This document shows positions 10,976-21,789 of a DNA stretch of 64,000 nucleotides, one piece after another (position 1 is the stretch's first letter; the number at the start of each line of letters is the position of its first letter). The notes beneath the pieces are model-generated. The model was not told where the DNA came from. It made no database searches and saw nothing but the letters and a program-made list of their open reading frames with translations. The position numbers were made by a program, and so were the translations under genes. This DNA is from Tipula vernalis (lineage: Eukaryota > Arthropoda > Insecta > Diptera > Tipulidae). The stretch is from NCBI GenBank assembly GCA_958295665.1, contig OY282558.1:337625106-337689105 (forward strand), given 5' to 3'.

Positions 10976-11275
10976 GTAGCGGCTCACTCATGCATGCTCC
11001 GCCACAATGCATCACCTACATGCGTTGGCGTCTGAGTTCAACCAACAATCAGTGCAACGCCTTCACGCCGCTCAACGTTATACCATTTGGGAACAAACGC
11101 ATGTAACCATAAAACTACTGTCACTTCCATACGAAGAGCCATCACAAAAACAAATTATTCAGCCTCGTCGCCAACACGTCGCTTTTTTATGTTGCCTGCC
11201 AACCACAAACTGTGTGTCAGAAAATGGTGGTGTTAATAAAAAAATTGTGAAAAATGTTATATTGGTAAAATAAAT
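10976..11275 (+). repeat. 3' LTR-like repeat
   Basis: Second copy of the tgtagcggctcactc repeat. It is diverged, with indels relative to the left copy. Its 3' end is uncertain. Confidence 0.6.
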
Positions 11276-11299
11276 AAATTTATAAAACCTTAAATTAAT

Positions 11300-11900
11300 G
11301 GTTATTGATTTTTGTAATTTGTATCGACGCACTCGATAAATAATTTTTGGAAATTTGAATTTTCCCAGATTTTCCAAGGGAAACTTGAACTGAATTTTTG
11401 CCTGCAATAACCATTGACAAGTCACATCAATGCAATCCATCTCCAGACATAACACTCTAGAGGTCGATTTTATACAAATTTTCTATGATTGACTGAAATT
11501 ATTTCTTGCACTAACTATTGACATGTCACATCTTTGACATAACATTGCAGAGGGTAATTTTATACATTCGTTTTTAATTTGCGGCTGGTAATATAATCTG
11601 CGTTATCATTCTTTTTTTACTTTCGGCTGGAAGTTTCATCAAATTTACCTAGATTTCCCACGGAAAACTTGAACTGAATTTTTTTCTTGCGATAGTTATT
11701 GACAAGTCACATGAACGCAATCTATCACCAGACATAACACTCTAAAGTCTGATTTAATATAAAGTTTCTAATGATTTTTGGAAAATCGAATTTTCCCAGA
11801 TTTCCTAGGGAACATTTTTTTCTTGTAATGGCTATTGACATAATACTCTAGGGCTGATGTTATGCCAAATATAAATAATTTTTTTGGTTTCGGGAATTTT
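11300..11900. repeat. Degenerate tandem repeats
   Basis: At least four imperfect units share three marks: cagatttyc.agggaaacttgaactg, attgacaagtcacat and agacataacactcta. They occur at about 11369-11480, 11505-11570, 11656-11760 and 11797-11870. No coding motif. Confidence 0.7.
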
Positions 11901-12639
11901 CCATAATTTCCACTGGAGGCAGGTTTAGCCACTTAAGAATATTGATAGAAGTTTTCAATGCAATCCATACATCCATGGTAATTTTCGGCTTAATGTTGTA
12001 TTTGCGGCTGTGATAACACAATCTGCATTACCAATTTTTTTTCTTTCGGCTGGAAACTTTCGGCTAACTTTATTTCCTTGTAAGCATCTTCAATGAAACT
12101 TTTACCATTGACATACTGCGATTTAATAAAATGGATTTAGTGAGTCTTTTGAGTTTAGTTGCGTCAACTGCAATTTTAGCTAACGCGCTTTATTACATTT
12201 CGAGAAGATCGAGCTTGGCTAAGTTGAATTCATAAAACCGTATTCTGGCGAGAGTAACATACGTTCTAGCTCTGATAGACGGCGGTTTAATAAATTTGAT
12301 TTAGCTAAACTGGTTCAAGTACTCTACGCAACACAAAACGATTAGCATTACTATAGATTGTAGAACATATAAATGACCGATTTAGAAAAGAATTAATTGT
12401 GTCATTTTTGCGGTGCACCAAGTATACCGATAATAGTCAATATCCATTGTTTTTTGGTCACAACTTACAGAATTAAATTTAATATTAAAAAACGGGTTTC
12501 TGGCATTTTTGCAATCTAATTTAATTTGTTTCTAATTAATTATAACTTTAGTTCTAAGTTTAGCATTACTCAGATATTTTTTCACTTAGCTAAAGCATTT
12601 TTCCGACTAATTCATTTTTTCTATTTTATTTGAATATGT
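11901..12639. other. No recognisable gene
   Basis: AT-rich. A short plus-strand frame around 12132 (MDLVSLLSL...) has no family I recognise. Confidence 0.35.
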
Positions 12640-13032
12640 TTGTGTACGTCGCCCAAGATTCATTCTCGAAACACCGTTATAATTCTTCGAGATGAATTCT
12701 TTGTTGAGGCATAATAATTACAGAACGAAGTTCACAATTCAATTTTAATTTTACTGAAATCATCCAATGATCTGATAATTTTAAATTAACGGTTTCAGTT
12801 AGCTTTTAATTATTACTTCGTGGATGTGACACTGGTAGGTTCATTATTGAATGATTCCAATCAGAATGAAGATATTGGAAAAATATTTGTATTCTGAAGG
12901 ACTTAGCTGGTTAGTGTTTAAGACATTTATATTCATGCCGCGAAGAACAATTAAATTTTTAGAGTTTATTTGTTCCAAATAATCTTCAAATTCACTAATA
13001 AAAACTTCAATAGCCCAAGTGCAAGTATGCAA
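12640..13032 (-). pseudogene. Non-LTR retrotransposon endonuclease scrap (CR1/L2-like)
   Basis: The minus strand reads FISEFEDYLEQINSKNLIVL, then RGMNINVLN (in 12844-13032), and further on NEPTSVTST (about 12835). This order matches the apurinic-type endonuclease of CR1/L2-group elements: FL.EFE.Y......L.VVGDFNIDLL followed by N.PTR.T..S.T.IDHI. The Asp of the GDFN box appears to be Gly-Met (RGMN). Only this domain was detected. Assignment is moderate. Confidence 0.5.
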
Positions 13033-13039
13033 GCTACTG

Positions 13040-13904
13040 AGAAGGAAACACTACCAAACGTAAGATTAAAGCCTGATTACCATTATGAAAACCTTACTGA
13101 CTAGTAAGTTTTACTGCAAAAATTCAAAGGAGTTATGACAATTAAAAATTTTGTTAGAATGACAAAGGCTGTCATTTTTTTTATAATAAAATTTTATGGT
13201 GACATTTTGACATAATTTTGTTAACATAACCAATAAATTTCATAATTTTTCGTAATTCTACGAATGTGTTTTATTTTTATTGTATTCTATTGGGATAAAT
13301 TATTTGTGACATTAAAAGTTATAACACTTTATACCATAAAAATGTCGAATGGGGAGAAGTTCAGTTTTTATGGTTAGTGGTTCAGTGTGCGAGAAAAATT
13401 TGCCAACCTTTCACAATCTGTATGTATGTAGATGTATTCAAAGTCCTGAAAAAAATATCAATCGCCTCATATTTTGTTCCGGTAAATTATGGTTGTACGC
13501 TAACACAAACACAATTTTTTTCAGTACTGATTACTGAAAAATGTTTTTTTTTTGTTCTCACGCGTCAAGCAAATCTATAAATATTATCTCGCTTTATTCT
13601 TACTGATAAAAATATTTTCTTAATGGAAATCAGGCTTAACTCTGACAAAGAATATTAGAAAAAAATAAATGGGTTCTCGGATAAGCAAACGAAAAATTAT
13701 TTTTTACAAGCCACCAGATCTATTGTCATTATTACAGCAATCCAGTAAATTAAACTCATTAAAATTGTAGAGAGCAATATCGTTACTATCAATCCCGACT
13801 TCAGTCAAGTACACAAAATTGACAAGTGAGAAAATAAACTTGAACAATAAATGGGTCGTAGAAAATTAATTTACTATTAGGTTTAACACTCTTACCAGTT
13901 TTTA
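13040..13904. other. No recognisable gene
   Basis: AT-rich; the overlapping short frames at 13349-13580 show no known motif. Confidence 0.4.
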
Positions 13905-14280
13905 TTCATCGCAGGGCTTCTTCAAAATGGTTCTTCTAAATGTCCTTGCAATAGTGATGTGCTAAATCGATCTTTTTTGTTCTGTTTTGTTAATTTTCTC
14001 CTATGATTTTTAACAAAAAAGATCGATTTAGCCCATCACTACCTTGCAATCTTTTTCAGATGCATTTTTAGCCCATTCTTTTTCATTAATCTTCGAATAC
14101 TTGGTTCACTTCGATTAAATTTGTGGACAGCTCGGGAGACATAAGCTAGTACCATTAAACATTTCAGATAAGTTGACAATTTATCATTTGTTTCATAAAT
14201 AACCAAACGTACCATTGCATTTTTTCGGATTTCTGGAAGCGGTTGTGCTTTTTCTTTCATAGTCTTTTAAGGTCATTTTT
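13905..14280 (-). pseudogene. Unidentified ORF split by a MITE
   Basis: A minus-strand frame begins near 14260 with KEKAQPLPEIRKNAMVRL and includes SRAVHKFNRSEPSIRRLM. It continues past the 90-bp MITE at 13952-14041, in the same frame once the MITE and one TSD copy are discounted, to a stop near 13905. The basic helix-rich look recalls the DNA-binding end of a Tc1-like transposase, but I cannot assign it firmly. Confidence 0.35.
13952..14041. mobile_element. hAT-type MITE with perfect 8-bp TSD
   Basis: A 90-bp element with about 28-bp terminal inverted repeats beginning tagtgatgtgctaaatcgat and ending in the reverse complement (one mismatch, gggc for gtgc). It is flanked on both sides by ccttgcaa (13944-13951 and 14042-14049). 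The TAGTGATG-type ends and the 8-bp duplication fit the hAT superfamily. The perfect TSD implies a fairly recent insertion. Confidence 0.9.
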
Positions 14281-14339
14281 CTATGGAAAGTAATAAATAT
14301 GGTGGTCCATCAGCCATAACTCGAATTTAGTTAAGTCGT

Positions 14340-14790
14340 TTGATTTCGATACGCGTGTTGCACAGTCTGCATGTTCAAGTTTGATTCCCCTAATTTTGTG
14401 TGTTCGGTTAGCTAGAAATGGTTGCCAACGAACTGGAATGTCTGCTAACCAATCCAAAACAATTTGCGAACCTGTTAAGGCAACAAGTAATAATGTGGTA
14501 CACTACGTACAGCAATAATGTGGTACACCACTAAATGGTACATCCTTCGTAGTTCCTTTAATTGCACCTACCCATCTTAGAATTTGTAAAATTGATAATG
14601 TATGCTATTTCATCATGTAGTACTTGGCTAATGTTTTTCTGGAAGCTGACTATCCCGTTACATTTTTAATTGATTTCAATTTTTGAGACATAGTCTTTAT
14701 TTTGAATGTAAATGGCGATATCAAGCCGATAGGATCAAAAATTCAGGTTAATTCGGAAATAGTTTTGCGTATAGGTTTAAATCTTGCGCT
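14340..14790 (-). pseudogene. BEL/Pao pol fragment (RT end to RNase H)
   Basis: Minus-strand translation gives IFDPIGLISPFTFKIKTM (near 14755-14690), the BEL/Pao motif after the RT palm. Further along it gives ILRWVGA, VALTGSQIVLDWLADIPVRW and LANRTHKIR, the RNase H end (S.IVL.WI...P..W..FV.NRV). It contains stops and frame changes. It lies next to the gypsy relic but belongs to a different superfamily, so the two are separate insertions or fragments. Confidence 0.75.
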
Positions 14791-15699
14791 GTAATCGGAG
14801 TGTTTGAGTTGAGACAACTGAATCCTCAAAATCTACTGGTAACTGTAAACCTGGTTGGGTTAAACTCTTTATAACTTTCTTCGAATTTGATGTTCATTTT
14901 CTTAAATTCATATCTGTTGCGACTTCTCGCTCCTCTGATTCAGCTTTGCTCAGCAGGTCTACCGGTAAAATGAACCTTGGATGCATTGTGGTAAGGCATA
15001 TACAACTTGCCCTCATTTTGGGGTAGCATTCATCTCGGTCAAAAAAACCATTTGTAAGGTTACGTTCATAAAGTTTTTAGGAGCACGATGAAATGGTTTC
15101 TTTATGGCCAATAGTCTTGTATTTGCCATATGAAAAAAACTACTAATGGGCTAACGTTATGGTTTCGATTCCTATTTGTTAAGAAATGAAATTCACCTTT
15201 CGTCTTCTCAAATGTCCAACCAATTCTTCTGTTTTCCAAATTTTGAAGCGATTGGTCAATTTGTACTTCAACATTGAGAGTGGTCAACTCTGCTTTTTTC
15301 TTACTAAAATTGCCCGATGCGGTCCACCTTAATTGCTATTTTGGACAATCACACACAATCCACCAACAATGACCAAAAATGGTTTACTTCAACCAGAGCA
15401 TCTATTTTTGTTTCGTTTGATGGGCTTGGATCAGCTAACAGCTAATGCTTTTGTAACATTTAATTGTTATTGAGTCATGGTGCTAATATTGACCCAAAAT
15501 TTGGCATGATTCTTATCTAAGTTACATCTCACGTATGCCCATCTGTTGTTCAAGCCCTTGTACAACCGATGCACGGTAATACGGCACCGAAATCTGAAAA
15601 AGTTCTACAATAATGCTATTCTCCAACTCGATTTTGTAAAGTGAAGCTGGTAATAATGTTCTTGTCTTTTAACGAAGTACTTCCTTTGGCAACAGGGTT
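14791..15699. other. Uncertain retroelement-derived stretch
   Basis: Short minus-strand frames (for example 15102-15287) lie between the BEL scrap and the gypsy RT. They may be decayed pol of either element. I found no diagnostic motif. Confidence 0.3.
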
Positions 15700-17370
15700 G
15701 TACATTCGTTTAATCTGCATAGTTGTATACAAATTTGCGAAAATATCCCGTCAAACCGAGAAATTGCTGAATCTGCTTCTTTGTCTTGGGCTGCGGAAAA
15801 TTCCTCACGGCCCTCGTTTTGCTTTCCGATGAACTTATCTTGTCGTCCTGAATAACATTCCCGAGATGTTCCACTCGTCTAACAAGAAATCTGCACTTCT
15901 TCCAGTTAATATCGAGTACATTTTCAGAAGTCAATTTCAGTATAATTTTCAAATTTTTCAATCGCTGATTCATTATCGGTTGCCAGAATAATGATGTCGT
16001 CGAGATAAAGCGACATTATCCCTTAACGTATTAAATCACGAAAGATGCTGTTCACGAATCTTATGAATACACCAGGACTGTTACATAGCCCAAACGGTAT
16101 TTTTCGTAAATTGGTACTGCCCCGTTGGTGTCACAAACGATGTATATTTGCGAATTCTTTAGCAACATGGAAAAATCCGTTTCTTAAATCGAGCAAGCTA
16201 AATACCCGAGCATATTGTAGCCGATCCAACTGATCCTCTATTAACGGAAGGGGGAATCGATCTTTAACAATTTGGCGGGTAATCTTCCGGCAATCCACGC
16301 ACAAACGTTTGAGCCATCTTTCTTTGAAACTAAAACAATTGGACTAGAGAACTCCGATGAACTAGGTTCAATTATTTCGCTTTTCAGCCAATCTTCTACT
16401 ATTTTATCAACCAGCTCCATCTCGTAAATCGACAAACGTCTTGGATTCTGACTAATTGGCGTTTCATCCTTCTAAATTATTTTGGAGTTTACATCTGAAG
16501 TTTTCGTCGGTGTCGGTGAATACTGCTGATATCATTGCTTAACGACCTGAGCATCACTTCGGTCGATAATATGCGTGACATCAATAATTTCATCTTTAAC
16601 TTCTGATAGGATCGCACAAAATTCGTCGTTTTTACGGATATGCACTCCGTTCTCATCGATAGTCACTTTTGCTTCACAAAGCAAATCACAGCCAATCAAA
16701 AAATTTACGGGGATAGCATCGTTAGGCACTACATGTACCGGCACATTGAAATTGTTACCGTTAATAACGATATTCGCTTCAAATTTTCCAAATGTCTCAA
16801 TCTTCTTACCAGCAAGTCCCGTCAACGTTGATCTGGATTTCAAAGGTTTCATGGTATTGAAATTCCAATATTCGTCATATCGGATCAAATTTACGGAACT
16901 TCCCGTATCTATCAGAGCACACACTTTCATATCGTCAATTAATACGTCAATTTTCATTTGATGTTCTTTTGTCGTACACAAGCTAAGATCCGTTTTCGAT
17001 GAAGCAGGACACTCGAAACTTTTGTATCCAAACGTATTACACTTAAAGCACCTTACGCCATCGGATTTCCTTTGCCAATCCTTCGACAGATGGCCGTATT
17101 CATTTCAGTTGTAACACTTAATCTTATTAGGTCGGGGATTTATTTATTTATTAGCACTCGGCACTGGTTGCTCCAGTTGTTGATTAGATTTAACATTATT
17201 TGAGGTAGCCTTGTTCATCGATTTAATTTTTAACTTTTCAAATGCTTCATACTTCAGTCGAAGATCTTTAAAATCTTTGGCATCAAATAACCAAATCTTA
17301 TTTAAATCCTCAATACAAACACCATCAATGATGTATTCCAAAATTACTTCGTTCTCGATGTCAGCCAATG
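15700..17370 (-). pseudogene. Ty3/gypsy gag-protease-RT relic
   Basis: In minus-strand order: gag C-terminus (LEYIIDGVCIEDLNKIWLF, 17144-17368); two decayed CCHC knuckles (RCFKCNTFGYKSFEC near 17050, CYN.NEYGHLSKD near 17110); retropepsin CALIDTGSSVNLI (in 16532-16981); RT fingers KSEIIEPSSSEFSSPIVLVS (16241-16435); then PFGLCNSPGVF and SLYLDDIIILATDNE (about 16000-16020). The connection region ends ...HLGNVIQ and QFLGLTGYFRKFV (15710-15973). The RT active site reads YLDD. One Cys of a knuckle is a stop, and frames change in RT. RNase H and integrase were not found. No LTRs are recognisable. Confidence 0.88.
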
Positions 17371-17379
17371 CACTAATTT

Positions 17380-17640
17380 CTATATCTATTTATACGGAGC
17401 GCTATCGGGAGCCACGTCTTATATGACGGCTTTCGATAGCAGCTATCTGAGCGCTATCAGAGTGTGGTGAGCTAATCAATGCTTGTAGTGTGTTATACAA
17501 TATCTTTGTCAGAAACCGTATTGACATGGATGAATTTGACATCAATATTGATGAAGCCGATACTAACGCTCGCTCAAGGCAGGTGAATAAGAGACGGGTT
17601 GGTACAATAATATTTTTATTAACAAAGGATTTATATTTGT
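17380..17640 (+). other. Possible Harbinger-type end and 5' exon
   Basis: Starting at about 17395, the motif gagcgctatc occurs twice (gagcgctatcgggagcc, gagcgctatcagagtg) around a short palindromic stretch. An ATG at 17527 opens a short frame MDEFDINIDEADTNARSRQ that runs up to a plausible GT donor at about 17580. It diverges from the Myb-like gene on the other strand, as the two genes of Harbinger elements often do. Speculative. Confidence 0.3.
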
Positions 17641-17766
17641 ATTAATTTATAAATAAAAATAGAACATTACTCTTTATTCAAATAAAGAAGCGTTTTGGTT
17701 ATTTCTTATTTCATTGGTAAGCTTATTTATTGCCGCCACCCTGTCTTTTTCTACTGTAATTTGCCG

Positions 17767-18556
17767 TTATAGAAGTAGATTTCTTTTTCGTTCGTCATAC
17801 AAATGTCGCTCTGAAATTAAATTTCTTTTGCGGTCCTCTTCTAAAAATCCTCCATAATCTCTTCTAATGCCTTTTTCTTCGCCATACTGTTGCTTGTGGA
17901 GCAACTGCAGCAGTTTGGACGATATTAATATTTCGGACATCCTGATGCAATACGTGGGCATTTTAAAGTGGCATTAATACTGTATTTCTAGAGTGGCATT
18001 AATAGATGGCATAGTGGCAGTGTCTCCTTCAAACGGTTACTCGATCATAATTTCAATGTGATTCTCGCGGATGCTCTGTGATGATGTTCAGGGATCTAGT
18101 CGACTTAAGTTCTAAATATAAAACTTGATTAATTTTGGTAATAAATGAGGATAAAGCAAATCACATATACTGTTGGTAAGCTAAGTTCGGGTGCTGCGTT
18201 GGTGTCACCTACGATGGAGTTCCAACTCATGATGTTGATAATCCTTTCTTCCAACTTCGTAAGTTTTTTTTGTCGTCCAAGACAATTTCTTCCGCTCCTA
18301 AGGTAATCATAAACCTTTATCCCATCCGCTCTATTTTAGGTAGGCATACATAATTATATTATAAATTCATAACATACCTTAAATCGATCCATGTTTTCTT
18401 CCATATGTCTCCATCCTTTAATGCGCGCCCCGCTGCATTCAAAATATCCGCCACTTTATTCCATTTTTCTTTCGATTGTCTATTCCCGTCGATACCTATG
18501 CAGATACTTTTTTGCCAATTTTTTTTCGAAGTTGTTTTTAGAAGTTTGTCATACAC
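17767..18556 (-). CDS. Myb/SANT-like (zeste-type) DNA-binding protein, three candidate exons
   Basis: Exon 1 (18556-18378) encodes SKEKWNKVADILNAAG and WKKTWIDLR, the tryptophan-spaced Myb/SANT-like domain found in Harbinger-associated and zeste-type regulators. A 47-bp intron with GT (18377) and AG (18331) ends follows. Exon 2 starts at 18330 and continues in phase with KKLTKLEERIINIM, the LT.LEE+++.I. motif typical after this domain. A third segment (about 17961-17767) carries a charged coiled coil (LLQLLHKQQYGEE...EEDRKRNLISERHLYDER), the usual C-terminus. The joins are inferred. No in-frame stop was seen inside exon 1 or exon 2. In Harbinger elements such a protein escorts the transposase to the element ends. 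It could equally be a small host gene. Confidence 0.6.
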
Positions 18557-18559
18557 TTT

Positions 18560-19795
18560 ATTAAAAAAAAAATTTTTTTACCACACAAAATCAAATCTCA
18601 CGTTGCTTTATTTAAATTTCACAAGCAAATTTTCCTACGAGACAATTAGACAGCTTATCCCACATAAGTGGAATATATTTTCTCATTTCACTGAACCGGA
18701 ATATAAAAATCTCGTTTAGTACAAAATCTCATTCCACGAAAAAAATTCACACAACCGGAATCTGGCTACTGCTAGGATTACAATACTTCCCCAATATAAC
18801 TTCGTTGTAGTGGGAAAAGTAAAAATAACATTAATAATTAAATTTTATTTTTTCTAATACAGTGCAAAGGAATTAAATTTCGAGCGATTGATTTTATTTT
18901 ACTTTTCATTGATTATAGGTAGCACGAAAATTTTTTCAGCGAACGACATTATCAAAAAAGTTAAAGTTGCAATATTGAAATATTCACAACATAGCTGAAT
19001 TCATATAAAAATAGAAATATACATATATACACCTTACTTTACCGTTTTTTAGATTGTTGCAGTACTCCACTAAAATAGCTATAAGACTGAGTATGCTTAT
19101 GTTATCATATATATTTTATACAACATTATACGTTTATCGAGATACAGATTACAGATCTATTTAGAAATTATAGCGTAAAAATTCATATGAAATTATCTCT
19201 TATCATGGTGAAATATCATGTCTAGCGATAAAACGTACTTTTATATAAAATAATACATGACTCTACAGTGCATAAAACGTGCTAAAAGAGCAACATAAAA
19301 AAGAATGGATATTACTGTTCTCTTATTTAACACAAATACTGTAATTCCTATCCAAACAATCTTAAGTTTTATTGTATTTGTTCACAGCTACAAAGCATTT
19401 CTTAAATTCATATGGTAGTCGTATATTTGTATGTACATATTTTAATATTTTAAAATAATGCTTGTTACACAAAAAGGTCATTCACGGTCAAACTTAAATA
19501 ATTTCCCATGTTGTGATATAATTTAGGTAAAGTTTAACCGAAGGATAAAATTGTGTTTTGCACTAAATATTGGAAGATTGCGGACTTTTTCAGATGATGA
19601 GAATTACGAATTATTACTACATTCGATATCAACTATGAAATGTATCTAAAATGAGGAACAAGTCCGCTTTCCTAAACAACATTGGATTTGTATGAAAATT
19701 GGCCCAATCCAAACTAGATTTATTTGTGAATATTTTGGTATACATTTTTTTTTTCGGAAGTTCTTTTTCGCCTTTGAGTCGCTAGAAACATTTAT
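18560..19795. other. No recognisable gene
   Basis: Strongly AT-rich; frames on both strands lack known motifs and no repeat stands out. Confidence 0.4.
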
Positions 19796-19806
19796 TTACT
19801 GACAAA

Positions 19807-20089
19807 GTGATCTTTCAGCACGACAACGCTCGGCCACAAGTTGCAAAATTCGTCAAGGAAACTTCAATGGGATCTCCTACCCTATACCCGCCGTATTCAC
19901 CAGATATTGCTCCTTCCGACTACCACTCATGGCCAGGTAGAGCAGCACTTCACTGCTTACGAAGAAGCCAAAACTTGGACCGATTCTTGGATCACCTCAA
20001 AAGACGAGGAATTTTTCCAACGCGGAATCCGTATGCTGCCTGAAAGATGGGAAAAACTCCTAGCTAACGATGAACAATGCTTTGAATAA
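19807..20089 (+). pseudogene. mariner transposase C-terminus, frameshifted
   Basis: The first frame carries IFQHDNARPQVAKFVKE and PPYSPDIAPSDYH, the mariner block with the second catalytic Asp (QHDNARPH) and the DLAPSDYH signature. After that the reading shifts to another frame with GQVEQHFTAYEEAKTWTDSW and EEFFQRGIRMLPERWEK, the classic mariner C-terminus. Frame changes occur near 19870 and 19935. The N-terminal DNA-binding half and first Asp are absent. It stops at 20087-20089, followed by a possible 3' UTR. Non-functional. Confidence 0.9.
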
Positions 20090-20525
20090 AATACTTTGTA
20101 TCAATTTCTCTGAATAAAGTTATAAAAAAAATCTCAAAACATATTTGTACCCCAATATGAATGACGTTCGGTAATACTTCACCCTGTCTTTTATAATTGA
20201 TTGTAGTACTAATTAAATCCAATATTCCAGTATTTTTATTAAAAGTCGAATTAAGTCTGAAACTGTTTCATAAAAAAACAAATCATAGATCATAATTATT
20301 ATAAACCAAATTAAGCTGATCTATTTACTTCTAACAATGCCGCTTCGATATTCTTCACGCTGTGTGTGAGCCATCAATCAATGGCTTAATATCATATTTA
20401 AAAAACTGTGAACTTTTTAATGTACTAAAAATGTATAATCGATGGGTACTAAAATTATGGTTTGAATTTTTAATTCTTTCAAATGTCATTAATTTTAGAA
20501 TGAATATTAATTTTTATTTTCTTCT
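20090..20525. other. No recognisable gene
   Basis: AT-rich spacer between the mariner tail and the first copy of the GTCTGTCA-containing repeat. Confidence 0.4.
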
Positions 20526-20529
20526 ACGT

Positions 20530-20935
20530 AAGTAAAATAAAATATGTATAGTAATCATGAAAATTTTAGACCTTGAGATTTTAAGAGTGTTTGAGGTCCC
20601 CTGAGTCCGAAAAAGTTGGTTTCGAAATGGTGTCTGTCTGTCAGTGTGTCAGTCTGTGTCACAGCCCAGATGGTTCAACCAATCGAACTGAAATGACAAA
20701 TTTAAGCTTTTTTGATTAATTGGGAGGTCCTAGCGAATTTTATTCCAAATCGGCTAACCGGAATTGATCCAAAAAAATTAGGGTTTGAAAAAACCGCTTA
20801 ATACAAAATGTTTCCGAAAAAAAAAAATAAAAAAAAAAATTTGAAAATTAAGAAAAAAAGAAATTAAAAAAAAATTCTCAAAATTCGCTGTTCGTAAAAG
20901 AAAGTCGTGTGTTAACCACACCTTCATTTTTATAT
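20530..20935 (+). repeat. Single copy of the 22.8-24.0 kb hairpin family
   Basis: Shares agtaatcatgaaaatttt, gaggtcccctgagtccgaaa, aaatcggctaaccgga and the terminal aagaaagtcgtgtgtt.rccacacc with 22900-23546. It lacks the left terminal inverted repeat and has only about three GTCTGTCA units. Confidence 0.8.
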
Positions 20936-21056
20936 TTAATATTAATTTTAAGTGAATTTATTTTACAAAATGTTTTCTAGAATCTAGAACACGAAATATT
21001 AATACTTGTTAATTGTTCCTGGAATTCATTAGAAACTAATAATTAGCACCAGTTGC

Positions 21057-21390
21057 TCATTGTTGGAAAGCCGAAATTATGTGAGAAAGCGTGAAATTAT
21101 CTAGCCCTCCATTGCGCAATATATCATCCGGTATATGAATCAATGAATGAACGTTACACAAAATATATTTGGGCCAATAAATGCACCCAGTTTCTTTTAC
21201 AAACAATTTCAAAATATCCATAACTACTTCAGGTTTCTCAGTACACAAATCACTCAAACACATTCGTATGTCAACAATTAGTAAAATGATATAATTGTAC
21301 TTCTCACTGGATAAAATACCTTTCAAAGTAAATGGTTCTGAGTAGAGTGAAACGTTCGAACCTCTGACCCCTTAAAATATCGAAAATCAG
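21057..21390 (-). pseudogene. tnp2/CACTA-like transposase, C-terminal fragment
   Basis: The minus strand reads SEKYNYIILLIVDIRMCLSD, KLFVKETGCIYWPKYILCNV and SLIHIPDDILRNGGLDNF. This is the conserved C-terminal block (Y..LH.A+RIL.S....LL..FV.....+YG.......VH.L.HL.DD+..+G.LD.FSAF) of a tnp2-like transposase family common in animals. A decayed upstream bit (EVRTFHSTQNHLL, around 21350) belongs to the same domain but is out of frame. The same family's N-terminal and central parts lie on the same strand at 24590-25231. Together they appear to be one gene split by a 3.15-kb insertion. Subfamily naming is uncertain. Confidence 0.7.
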
Positions 21391-21417
21391 TAGGTGGTTG
21401 AATTTGGAATGATATCA

Positions 21418-21636
21418 AAGGACCGAATGTGTCGAAGGGTCGAATTTCAAAGGGCCGAATGTCTCGAAGGGCCGAATGCCGAAGGGCCGAATGTCGAACG
21501 GCTGAATGTCGAAGGGCCGAATGTCGAAGGGCCGAACAGGTCGACAGGCCGAATGGGTCGAAATATAATTTTTTAAATTTGCTATTTCGAGGAATATTTT
21601 GTAAATTTTTTTATCAAATATAAATTAATTTCTTAT
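21418..21636 (+). repeat. Left arm of Foldback-like element
   Basis: About nine copies of a 15-bp unit (gaagggccgaatgtc) followed by about 75 bp shared, inverted, with 24264-24350. Confidence 0.85.
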
Positions 21637-21789
21637 GAAAAGCATGTGAAGTTATCCCAGTTTTTCATCCCAGAAAAAATAAAAATATTCATCATGTAGT
21701 GTTCATCCCATTACAGTTAAATTTTGTATACGAAAGAATAACATAAAATTAAAATATTTTCATCCCATCCCAGTTTTTTTCGTTTTTCA

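Larger units (their letters stand above)
9018..11275 (+). mobile_element. Non-autonomous LTR retroelement (TRIM/LARD-like)
   Basis: Two diverged copies of a repeat beginning tgtagcggctcactcatgc flank a 1.5-kb interior (left 9018 to about 9432, right 10976 to about 11275). The left copy is followed by ttggtgacaacctacg, similar to the LTR/primer-binding junction of many arthropod Gypsy-like elements. The right copy is preceded by a purine-rich cttgcggggagtcc, like a polypurine tract. The interior has no gag, protease, RT or integrase motif. It is CAT/CAC-rich at about 9700-10200 and markedly more GC-rich at 10330-10980 than its surroundings. It sits inside the Tc1 relic, whose continuation beyond 11275 I could not find. 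Confidence 0.65.
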
